Assembly (NCBI RefSeq): GCF_030244015.1
Contig: NZ_JASSYX010000001.1
Span: forward strand, 744,001 to 808,000
Direction: 5' to 3'
DNA from: Pedobacter ginsengisoli
GTDB lineage: Bacteria; Bacteroidota; Bacteroidia; Sphingobacteriales; Sphingobacteriaceae
DNA: 64,000 nt
Part shown: positions 25,397-33,935 of the stretch, one piece after another
Position numbering within the stretch: the stretch's first letter is position 1
How the letters are laid out: each line of letters begins with the position of its first letter
Notes under the pieces: model-generated
The model's input: only the letters and a program-made list of their open reading frames with translations
Told to the model about the DNA's origin: nothing
The model's database searches: none
Translations under genes and position numbers: made by a program

Positions 25397-26230
25397 CTAT
25401 ACTTTATCGTTCTTTTTGTATTCACCCATAATGTTAAAGTTTACCGTGTATTTTAATGCCTGGCGTACGGCTTTGTCATAACCTTCCATGTTGTTCCATT
25501 CTACATCCACATAAAAATAATAATCGTTTCTTTTTCCAAGTACCGGCATACTTTGGATCTTGGTCAGGTTGACCTGCTGTTCGGCAAATATGTTCAGTAC
25601 TTTAGATAAGGCGCCTACGTGGTTGCTTACCTGGAAGCAGATTGATGCTTTGTTGATGTCTTTTACCTGTTCAGATTTATCATCTTTAAGGATCAGAAAA
25701 CGGGTAAAGTTCTTTTTGTTGGACTCTATTCTTCGTTCAATAATGTTCAGTCCATATAGTTCAGCAGCAAGTGTATTTGCTATGGCGACGGTGTCAGTAA
25801 GCTGTTCTTCTCTGATCTTTTTGGCACAGGCTGCTGTATCGCTGCCTTCGATGACCTGGATATGAGGGAAGTCATAAAAAAAATCAACACACTGGCGAAG
25901 CGCAATTGGATGGGAGGTTGCAAATTTTATATCCTCGAATTTTACACCGGGTAAAGCCATTAAGTGCAGTTGAATAGCCAGGTAGACTTCACCAACAACC
26001 GCAAAGTTGTATTCTCTTATTAAGGTGTAATTGGGCAACAGGCTGCCGGCAATGGAATTTTCTATAGCCATGATCACATAATCAGCTTCCTTTTTTTCCA
26101 GTACCTCACAAGTTTGTTTGAAGGAACTGCATTCAATGGTTTGAATGTCGTTCCCAAAGAACTTGAAGGCAGCTTCTTCATGGAAGGATGCTTTTATACC
26201 CTGAATTGCTACTCTTGTTGCTTTTTTCAT
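25397..26230 (-). CDS. pheA: Prephenate dehydratase
   Basis: A 277-residue monofunctional prephenate dehydratase (prephenate to phenylpyruvate). The catalytic part shows IQGIKASFHEEAAFKFFG, DYVIMAIENSIAGSLLPNYTLI and the conserved KNFTRFLIL (TRF motif). The C-terminal ACT domain begins KASICFQVSNHVGALSKVLNIFAEQQVNLTKIQSMP, which contains the GALxxxL and ESRP-like Phe-binding regions. The start is ATG 26228-26230; a frame up to 26323 only translates the leader terminator. First structural gene after the attenuator. Confidence 0.93.
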   Translation of the reverse strand: MKKATRVAIQGIKASFHEEAAFKFFGNDIQTIECSSFKQTCEVLEKKEADYVIMAIENSIAGSLLPNYTLIREYNFAVVGEVYLAIQLHLMALPGVKFEDIKFATSHPIALRQCVDFFYDFPHIQVIEGSDTAACAKKIREEQLTDTVAIANTLAAELYGLNIIERRIESNKKNFTRFLILKDDKSEQVKDINKASICFQVSNHVGALSKVLNIFAEQQVNLTKIQSMPVLGKRNDYYFYVDVEWNNMEGYDKAVRQALKYTVNFNIMGEYKKNDKV

Positions 26231-26283
26231 CTTGTTAATGCTTTGCCCTTTGCCGGCGGTATTGCTTTGTTTTTTGTGTTTAA

Positions 26284-26313
26284 TAAAAAAGTCCCGGCGT
26301 TTGGCCGGGACTT
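26284..26313 (-). terminator. Attenuator terminator before pheA
   Basis: Read on minus: AAGTCCCGGC (26313-26304), loop CAAAC, GCCGGGACTT (26298-26289), then further Ts to 26285. A 10-bp GC-rich stem followed by a U-run is a textbook intrinsic terminator. It lies ~54 nt upstream of the pheA ATG and downstream of its promoter, so it must be conditional. Confidence 0.9.
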
Positions 26314-26358
26314 TCGTATACATTTATCTTGTTGATATCATTGCATATTAGTCCCGGC
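26304..26358 (-). promoter_or_regulatory. Antiterminator pairing of the aromatic attenuator
   Basis: GCCGGGACT (26358-26350 on minus) is perfectly complementary to AGTCCCGGC (26312-26304), the first arm of the terminator, so the two structures exclude each other. The upstream arm spans codons 18-20 and the first base of the stop codon of the leader peptide. A ribosome that finishes the leader masks it (terminator forms); one stalled at the aromatic codons leaves it free (antiterminator forms). Confidence 0.85.
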
Positions 26359-26410
26359 TCTTACTAAAGTAGTAGAAGTAACCAAACCAATATGTAGTGA
26401 TATTTTTCAT
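26348..26410 (-). CDS. Aromatic leader peptide (20 aa) of the pheA operon
   Basis: On minus, ATG 26410-26408 opens a 20-codon frame ending TAA 26350-26348. Residues 7-15 read YWFGYFYYF: four Tyr, three Phe and one Trp in nine positions, far beyond chance. The end of the frame overlaps the antiterminator arm and the intrinsic terminator follows ~35 nt later. This is the design of ribosome-stalling attenuators such as trpL and pheL. It should sense charging of tRNA-Tyr, -Phe and -Trp and control pheA, DAHPS/CM, aroA and aroC. Confidence 0.88.
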   Translation of the reverse strand: MKNITTYWFGYFYYFSKSRD

Positions 26411-26440
26411 TTAGAATCTATTGTTTCCTTTTTGTTTCGC

Positions 26441-26470
26441 CAAATGTACTAACAAAATTTAATTTGTCAA
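26441..26470 (-). promoter_or_regulatory. Promoter of the leader-pheA operon
   Basis: On minus: TTG (26470-26468), 19-nt spacer, TACATTTG (26448-26441). Both elements and the spacing match the Bacteroidota consensus. Transcription would start near 26435, ~25 nt before the leader ATG, giving a ~205-nt leader to pheA. Confidence 0.8.
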
Positions 26471-26536
26471 TATTTATTTAAAAAAAATTATTTACGGTTT
26501 CTGAGGTTTTGTTGCTGAACTTCAGAATTTTAACAT

Positions 26537-27607
26537 TTATGCCTGTTTAGGCAGACTGTTATAATATTCCATGCTCTCCGAGATATCTGTTGCAGAGACC
26601 CTGCAGTTGATATCACAGGAGCCGATTTTGCTAAGCAGTGAAAACATGATCTGCCCGTTTTCGTTCTTCTTATCGCTTTGCATGAACTCCATCAATTGTC
26701 CGAAACTTTCCCTTTTAATGTGATAGCCCGGATAAAGCGACAGAATATAAGTACTGATGTCAGCGAGCTCCACTTTAGTCAATGTGTTGTTGCCGGCCGA
26801 CAAGTACCCCTCACAGATCATCCCAATGGCGATCGCTTCTCCATGGGTCAATGGCTTTTTATCGTTGATCAGGGAATAGGTCTCTATTGCGTGACCTATG
26901 GTGTGGCCGTAGTTCAGGATCTTGCGCAGGCCTTTTTCATGCGGATCTTCAGTAACCACTTTATTTTTGATTTCTACAGAACGATAAATGGCAGGAGCAG
27001 TAATCTCCTGATAATCGGATTTTTTAAGGTCTTCATAATAAGAACTGTCTGCGATCAGGCCATGCTTTATCATTTCAGCAAATCCGGACAGGAGCTCGCG
27101 CTTTGGAAGGGTTTTTAAAAAGGAAGTCTCAATAAATACCGCCTGCGGCAAGGTAAAAGTACCTACCATGTTTTTTACATTGTCTACATCTATCCCGGTT
27201 TTACCGCCTACGGACGCATCAACCTGCGAAAGCAGGGTAGTAGGGATGTTGATGAAATCGATTCCCCGTTTGTAAGTAGAGGCTACAAAGCCGCCCATAT
27301 CTGTAATTACGCCTCCACCCAGATTGATCATTAAACATTTGCGGTCCGCCCCAAAATCCAGGAGTGTTTTCCAGATACCGACACAAAAGTCTATATTTTT
27401 ATTTTCCTCACCCGGGTCTGTTTCTATCAGGTCAAAGCCTGTATAGTCTCCAAGCATTTCCTGAAACAGAGGAAGGCAAAGTTCAGAGGTATGACTGTCA
27501 GCAAATACAAAAATCTTGCTGTACTTATCTGATGTTATAGTTTCTCCTAATGGCTTGAGTTGTGATTCAAAATGAATGGCATGTCCGGCACTGTCTAGTT
27601 TGTTCAT
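26537..27607 (-). CDS. aroB: 3-dehydroquinate synthase
   Basis: A 356-residue AroB (DAHP to 3-dehydroquinate; NAD and divalent metal). Key motifs are NLGGGVITDMGGFVASTYKRGIDFINIPTTLLSQVDASVGGKTGID (~95-140), the metal-binding HGLIADSSYYE, LNYGHTIGHAIE (~235-246) and HGEAIAIGM (~257-265). Its ATG overlaps the TAA of the small S4-domain gene by one base (TAATG), so translation is coupled. It lies just upstream of the leader of the aromatic operon, on the same strand but under a different promoter. Confidence 0.95.
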   Translation of the reverse strand: MNKLDSAGHAIHFESQLKPLGETITSDKYSKIFVFADSHTSELCLPLFQEMLGDYTGFDLIETDPGEENKNIDFCVGIWKTLLDFGADRKCLMINLGGGVITDMGGFVASTYKRGIDFINIPTTLLSQVDASVGGKTGIDVDNVKNMVGTFTLPQAVFIETSFLKTLPKRELLSGFAEMIKHGLIADSSYYEDLKKSDYQEITAPAIYRSVEIKNKVVTEDPHEKGLRKILNYGHTIGHAIETYSLINDKKPLTHGEAIAIGMICEGYLSAGNNTLTKVELADISTYILSLYPGYHIKRESFGQLMEFMQSDKKNENGQIMFSLLSKIGSCDINCRVSATDISESMEYYNSLPKQA

Positions 27608-27813
27608 TAAATTACAGTTATTTTCTGGCCCATAAAATCAATTACATCTCCTATACGTACTTTAAGCCGCTTGCGGTAGTCTACTTTTCCATTATATTTA
27701 ACAAGGCCGTCTTCTACAACGGTTTGGGCTTCGCCACCACTTTGGACAAGCGCTGTTGCTTTGAGCAATTGGATCAGGGGAATAAATTCGCCCTCCAGTT
27801 TAAATTGTATCAT
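27607..27813 (-). CDS. Small S4-domain RNA-binding protein
   Basis: A 68-residue protein consisting of a single S4 domain (EFIPLIQLLKATALVQSGGEAQTVVEDGLVKYNGKVDYRKRLKVRIGDVI), the YbcJ/YaaA-like type. Such free-standing S4 proteins bind structured RNA and are often linked to ribosome assembly. The stop overlaps the start of aroB, and both would be read from a promoter 8 bp before its ATG. A functional link to shikimate synthesis is not evident. Confidence 0.88.
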   Translation of the reverse strand: MIQFKLEGEFIPLIQLLKATALVQSGGEAQTVVEDGLVKYNGKVDYRKRLKVRIGDVIDFMGQKITVI

Positions 27814-27820
27814 GATAAGG

Positions 27821-27828
27821 CAAACTTA
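27821..27828 (-). promoter_or_regulatory. -7 box of the S4-aroB unit
   Basis: TAAGTTTG on minus matches TAnnTTTG and ends 7 nt before the S4 ATG (27813), giving a leader of only a few bases. No clear -33 element. Confidence 0.5.
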
Positions 27829-27872
27829 CAATTATTTATAAAGTGTTTTACCACTCATAGCATTGGAATTCA

Positions 27873-27880
27873 TATTTTTG
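27873..27880 (+). promoter_or_regulatory. -7 box of the proline dehydrogenase gene
   Basis: TATTTTTG matches TAnnTTTG; the start site would be ~25 nt before ATG 27910. It is divergent from the S4-aroB promoter 45 bp away. The -33 region is unclear. Confidence 0.5.
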
Positions 27881-27909
27881 CCAGCGAATTGACTAACTGA
27901 CATTCATAA

Positions 27910-29094
27910 ATGGAACTATCCCCCAAAAAATCGTTAAATTTTGATGATACCGAAATTGCATTCCGCAATAAATCCAACGCCGAGCTGAATTCAGCTTATT
28001 GGCTTTTTAAGATCATTAGTAGTAATTTTCTAACTAAGATTGGCCCGCCTATTACCAATTTTTTTTTAAATGCCGGTCTTCCTGTTAAAGGAATCATCAA
28101 GGCAACTATATTCAAACATTTTTGTGGTGGAGAGACCATCGCTGAATGCGAAAACACCATAGCACACCTGGCCTCTGGTCATGTCGGGACTATTTTAGAC
28201 TATTCTGTTGAGGGTGAAGATGAAGAATCTGTCTTTGACTTTACCTGTGAAGAGATCATCAGGACCATTGAAAGGGCTGCGGGGGATAAACGCATACCGA
28301 TTACGGTATTTAAAGTAACGGGGATTGGCCGCTTTGGTTTACTGGAAAAACTGGATGCAAAAAATGAACTTTCTGAAACTGAACAGCGTGAATTTGAAAA
28401 TGTGAAGCAACGCTGCGAAAAGATCTGCAGAGCAGCGTTTGATAAGAATGTGCCTGTCATGATTGATGCCGAAGAAAGCTGGATCCAGGATACCATTGAT
28501 CAGTTGGCTATGGACATGATGCGTTTATTTAATCAAAAAAAGATTATTGTTTACAACACTTACCAGATGTACCGTCATGATAAGCTGGCTGATATGAAAG
28601 CAGACCATCTGATCGCCAAAGCCTCAGGGTATATTTTAGGGGTCAAAATGGTACGTGGTGCCTATATGGAAAAAGAGAGAAGAAGAGCGGAGGAAATGGA
28701 TTACCCGTCGCCGATACAGCCTGACAAGGCGGCATCTGACAGGGACTACAATGAATCTTTAAATTACTGCATAGCGCACATTAATGAAATCGCTTTTGTC
28801 TGCGGCACACACAATGAAGAAAGCTGCCGGATTCTTGCCCGGCTTTTGGATGAGCATGACGTCGACCATGATCACCCACATGTTTATTTTGCCCAGTTGC
28901 TGGGTATGAGCGATAACTTGAGTTTCAATTTATCGGACGCGCGCTATAATGTTGCTAAATACGTGCCTTATGGCCCTATTAAAGCTGTTATGCCTTATCT
29001 TTTCAGAAGGGCGCAGGAGAATACCTCTATCGCCGGTGCAACGAGCAGGGAGCTCGGGTTGATCATAAAAGAGAAAAAGCGCCGAAGGCTTTAA
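27910..29094 (+). CDS. Proline dehydrogenase
   Basis: A 394-residue FAD-dependent PRODH of the monofunctional type (proline to pyrroline-5-carboxylate). Motifs of the TIM barrel are ITVFKVTGIGRFGLLEKL, MIDAEESWIQDTIDQLAMDMM, NTYQMYRHD, KMVRGAYMEKER, CGTHNEES, and the C-terminal YVPYGPIKAVMPYLFRRAQEN, whose Arg pair contacts proline. No P5C dehydrogenase domain is fused, so that activity must be elsewhere. It stands alone, with a terminator shared with convergent katG. Confidence 0.9.
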   Translation: MELSPKKSLNFDDTEIAFRNKSNAELNSAYWLFKIISSNFLTKIGPPITNFFLNAGLPVKGIIKATIFKHFCGGETIAECENTIAHLASGHVGTILDYSVEGEDEESVFDFTCEEIIRTIERAAGDKRIPITVFKVTGIGRFGLLEKLDAKNELSETEQREFENVKQRCEKICRAAFDKNVPVMIDAEESWIQDTIDQLAMDMMRLFNQKKIIVYNTYQMYRHDKLADMKADHLIAKASGYILGVKMVRGAYMEKERRRAEEMDYPSPIQPDKAASDRDYNESLNYCIAHINEIAFVCGTHNEESCRILARLLDEHDVDHDHPHVYFAQLLGMSDNLSFNLSDARYNVAKYVPYGPIKAVMPYLFRRAQENTSIAGATSRELGLIIKEKKRRRL

Positions 29095-29113
29095 GGAACG
29101 GCCAGATAATTCA

Positions 29114-29154
29114 TAAAAAAAACAGCTTGTACCTATGCACAAGCTGTTTTTTTA
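29114..29154. terminator. Bidirectional terminator between proline dehydrogenase and katG
   Basis: ACAGCTTGT (29122-29130), loop ACCTATGC, ACAAGCTGT (29139-29147), flanked by an A-tract on the left and a T-tract on the right that extend the pairing. It ends both convergent genes. Confidence 0.88.
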
Positions 29155-29175
29155 TGAATTATCCTTTTAAATAAA

Positions 29176-31479
<2,304 letters not shown>

Positions 31480-31500
31480 TTATTATCTAAATATACAATA

Positions 31501-31554
31501 GATAACAACGACTATCAAACTGCTTTTTTCTATAGCATTATAGTTAAAAACTAT
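31501..31554 (-). promoter_or_regulatory. Candidate OxyR-type elements upstream of katG
   Basis: ATAG (31540-31543), N7, CTAT (31551-31554) is an exact OxyR-like core dyad (ATAG-N7-CTAT). A second imperfect one is GATA (31501-31504), N7, CTAT (31512-31515). The spacing between the two does not match the canonical four-part OxyR site, so this is suggestive only. No oxyR gene lies nearby. Confidence 0.35.
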
Positions 31555-31580
31555 TCATCATCTGATGGGGCACTAGAAGA

Positions 31581-32231
31581 TTATAAGAGGTTATTTTCAA
31601 TTAAAACTTGTTCCAGTTCCCTGGGGTGTCTGGTCATCAGCAGTGTATTTAAACCAGCCAGTTTCGCACCTTCAATATGCTGCGGACTATCGTCTATAAA
31701 TAAAGTCTCAGCAGGATCAAGTTTATTCTCCCTGATTACCTGCTCAAATATTGCCACATCAGGTTTGCGTAAAAACATCTGCTGTGAATAATAAGCCCTT
31801 TCAAACAGATCACTGTTGTCACTCATACTGAACTCCCTTTTCAGGTAATCCAATATATAGTTGTAATGTGTTTCATTGGTATTGCTTAATAAAAAAGTAC
31901 GATATTTTTCCTTTACTCTGAGCAGCACATCATGCACACCCGGAGGTATTCCGATCAATAAGCTGTTCCAGGCCGCATCGATTTCCTGGTCTGATAAGTT
32001 TTCATTTTCGGCTGCCCTGCGTATACCGCTTCTGAACTCGGCCGGAGAGATGGCCGCAGTTTCAAAGTCATTAAAAAGATTGTTGTGGCTTTTATGTGCG
32101 AAAAACTCCTGGATATTTGCAATACCGAGTTGTAAAAGAGCATTTTGTGCCTTTTTAAAGTCTATTTCGAAGATGACATTGCCGTAATCGAAAATGATGT
32201 TTTTTATTTTTTGTGTTAAAACCGTTTCCAT
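31581..32231 (-). CDS. HAD-family hydrolase (YihX-like)
   Basis: A 216-residue HAD phosphatase. Motif I is IIFDYGNVIFEID (~11-23); the usual second Asp (DxD) appears as Tyr (DYG), as in YihX/epoxide-hydrolase-type HADs. Motif II is TFLLSNTNE, motif III RKPDVAIFEQVI (Lys), and motif IV ETLFIDDSPQHIEGAKLAGL. The helical cap sits between motifs I and II. Substrate is probably a small phospho-sugar or nucleotide, but this cannot be fixed. ATG 32229-32231 is preferred over an upstream TTG. Confidence 0.85.
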   Translation of the reverse strand: METVLTQKIKNIIFDYGNVIFEIDFKKAQNALLQLGIANIQEFFAHKSHNNLFNDFETAAISPAEFRSGIRRAAENENLSDQEIDAAWNSLLIGIPPGVHDVLLRVKEKYRTFLLSNTNETHYNYILDYLKREFSMSDNSDLFERAYYSQQMFLRKPDVAIFEQVIRENKLDPAETLFIDDSPQHIEGAKLAGLNTLLMTRHPRELEQVLIENNLL

Positions 32232-32283
32232 AATTGAATACAAATATGTAACATTGCACTCGCAAAATCTAAAAGATTTTACA

Positions 32284-32357
32284 GGGCCATTAGCTCAGTT
32301 GGTTAGAGTAGAAGACTCATAATCTTTTGGTCGATGGTTCGAGCCCATCATGGCCCA
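32284..32357 (+). tRNA. tRNA with CAU anticodon (Met, possibly Ile2)
   Basis: The 74-nt cloverleaf starts GGGCCAU and ends AUGGCCC plus discriminator A (7-bp acceptor stem). It has a D arm TAGCTCAGTTGGTTAGAG, anticodon loop CTCATAA on stem AGA/TCT, and T arm GATGGTTCGAGCCCATC. CCA is not encoded. CAU decodes Met, but the body (GACTCATAATC, then TTGGTCG) also resembles tRNA-Ile2, whose C34 is changed to lysidine, so the identity is left open. A terminator follows. Confidence 0.9.
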
Positions 32358-32364
32358 CTGGTAT

Positions 32365-32398
32365 AAAAGCCGTTTCTGACAGAAAGAAACGGCTTTTT
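32365..32398 (+). terminator. Terminator after the CAU tRNA
   Basis: AAAAGCCGTTT (32365-32375) pairs with AAACGGCTTTT (32387-32397), with a short inner TCT/AGA extension; a U-run follows. It works on both strands and also lies downstream of the minus-strand two-component operon. Confidence 0.85.
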
Positions 32399-32452
32399 AA
32401 TTTCCCGTAAGTTCATAAAAGATATTCCCTTACATTTTGAATGACAAGAAAA

Positions 32453-32863
32453 TTATGCTGTAAGGTATTTGTTCAGAACCTCTTCCAGTTCTTTTGGAAA
32501 CAAGGGTTTCTTCAATAGTTTTATGACGTAAGGGTTTGCCTCTGCTTTTTTAATGTCACCAAAATCAAGAGTAGAGGAAAGCATGGCAATCAAACACTTG
32601 TTTTTAAGTTTTTCCGGAAACTTTTTAAAGACCTCCATAAAATCAAAGCCATCCATTTCGGGCATTTGTATATCCAGCAGGATAAAATCAGGGAGGTTTT
32701 GCTCATCATCAGCATGTTTGTTTAAATATGCCAGCGCTTCATCACCAGACAGGCAGGTGATGATCTCATCAAATAGTTTTGATAAGTTGATGATTTTTGA
32801 GTTGATCTTCAGATCGACCTCATTGTCATCTATCAGCATTACTTTTCTGTGTTTATTTTCCAT
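32453..32863 (-). CDS. Single-domain response regulator (CheY-like)
   Basis: A 136-residue stand-alone receiver. The acid pair is IDDNE (~11-15), the phospho-acceptor is D64 in ILLDIQMPEMDG, the switch Ser is in AMLSSTL and the conserved Lys in LLKKPLFP. No DNA-binding output domain is present, so it probably relays phosphate to, or docks on, another protein. It is the last gene of the five-gene minus-strand operon and overlaps the preceding REC-kinase gene by 11 bp, suggesting it is part of the same phosphorelay. Confidence 0.9.
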   Translation of the reverse strand: MENKHRKVMLIDDNEVDLKINSKIINLSKLFDEIITCLSGDEALAYLNKHADDEQNLPDFILLDIQMPEMDGFDFMEVFKKFPEKLKNKCLIAMLSSTLDFGDIKKAEANPYVIKLLKKPLFPKELEEVLNKYLTA

Positions 32864-33926
32864 CTGGAATTGTAATTTTAAAGGCGGTACCCTCAGAAAG
32901 ATCAGAGCTTACTGCTATCTTACCGTTAATTTTATTCAGCGCCTCTTTAACAATGAACAATCCGAGACCGGTTCCATGATTTGTTTTAATCTTAAAGAAC
33001 TGTGTAAAGATCTTTTCAAGATGTTCATTTAAAATACCCATCCCATTGTCGCTGATAATGATTTCTGCTGCATGATTTTTAACCTCGATGATAATATTGA
33101 CCTTTTTATCCTTTTCGTCTTCCTTCTGATATTTTATGGCGTTTGATATCAGGTTGCCTAATATTACTTCAATTCTAAATGCATCACCATAGAACTCCCT
33201 GTCCTGTTTAATGTCTACATGAAAATGCGTGTCCTTGTCTGTATAGGAATAGAGATTGATCAGTTCAGGAATCAGTTTTTCAAAATTAACAGGTGTATTT
33301 TCTGAAGCAATTTTGTTGTTTTTATAATACTGAAGTGTTTTCTGGATATAGTAATCCAATTTGTTTGCGCAGGTTTCTATGAGACTCCAGTATTCTCCGC
33401 ATGAATCATACAGTCCCTCCATCTTTACGACATTTATCACGCCCATTGCAGATACAAGGGGAGCTCTTAATTCATGTGAAATGCTGTAAATGAATCTGTT
33501 CAGTTCATCATTTGTCTTTTCGAGTTCTGTGATTTTTTCCCGCAGATCTATCTTTGCTTTGTAAGCATCATAAGCGTTTTTTATAGAATTGTGCAGTTCA
33601 AGGTCATTCCAGGGCTTGGTAATGTATCTGTAAATGTCGCCATGGTTGATCGCATCTGCAAGCGCTTCTATATCTGTATATCCGGTAAGCAGGATCCTAA
33701 CCGGATCAGGATGGGTTTTTGCAATGCTTTTAAAAAATTCCACTCCCGTAGTCTGGGGCATTTTTTGATCAGCGATGATTACATGCAAAGCAACGTTTTG
33801 TAAGATTTTTAATCCTTCGGAAGCAGAAATAGCTGTATAGATTTCATATTGTCTTCTGAAACCAGCCTTAAATGCATTTAAATTGTTTTCTTCATCATCA
33901 ATATACAGAACGCGGATCGTTGGCAT
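32853..33926 (-). CDS. REC-histidine kinase hybrid (soluble)
   Basis: A 357-residue protein with the receiver first: IDDEE (~10-14), phospho-acceptor D53 in IIADQKMPQTTG, and K104 in YITKPW. A coiled coil (~125-145) leads to HisKA with H151 (YSISHELRAPL), and the ATPase domain has NLISNAIKYQ, DNGMGI and GTGLGLFIVKEAL. There is no membrane segment. The REC-HK order suits a mid-chain kinase that receives a phosphate signal from the 7TM kinase encoded 9 bp upstream and passes it to the REC protein downstream; that order is inferred. Confidence 0.9.
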   Translation of the reverse strand: MPTIRVLYIDDEENNLNAFKAGFRRQYEIYTAISASEGLKILQNVALHVIIADQKMPQTTGVEFFKSIAKTHPDPVRILLTGYTDIEALADAINHGDIYRYITKPWNDLELHNSIKNAYDAYKAKIDLREKITELEKTNDELNRFIYSISHELRAPLVSAMGVINVVKMEGLYDSCGEYWSLIETCANKLDYYIQKTLQYYKNNKIASENTPVNFEKLIPELINLYSYTDKDTHFHVDIKQDREFYGDAFRIEVILGNLISNAIKYQKEDEKDKKVNIIIEVKNHAAEIIISDNGMGILNEHLEKIFTQFFKIKTNHGTGLGLFIVKEALNKINGKIAVSSDLSEGTAFKITIPDGK

Positions 33927-33935
33927 ATAAATCTG

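Noticed and set aside
26231..26323. Upstream extension of pheA (start at 26323)
   Set aside because: It would translate through the attenuator terminator; prephenate dehydratase homology begins at the ATG 26230.
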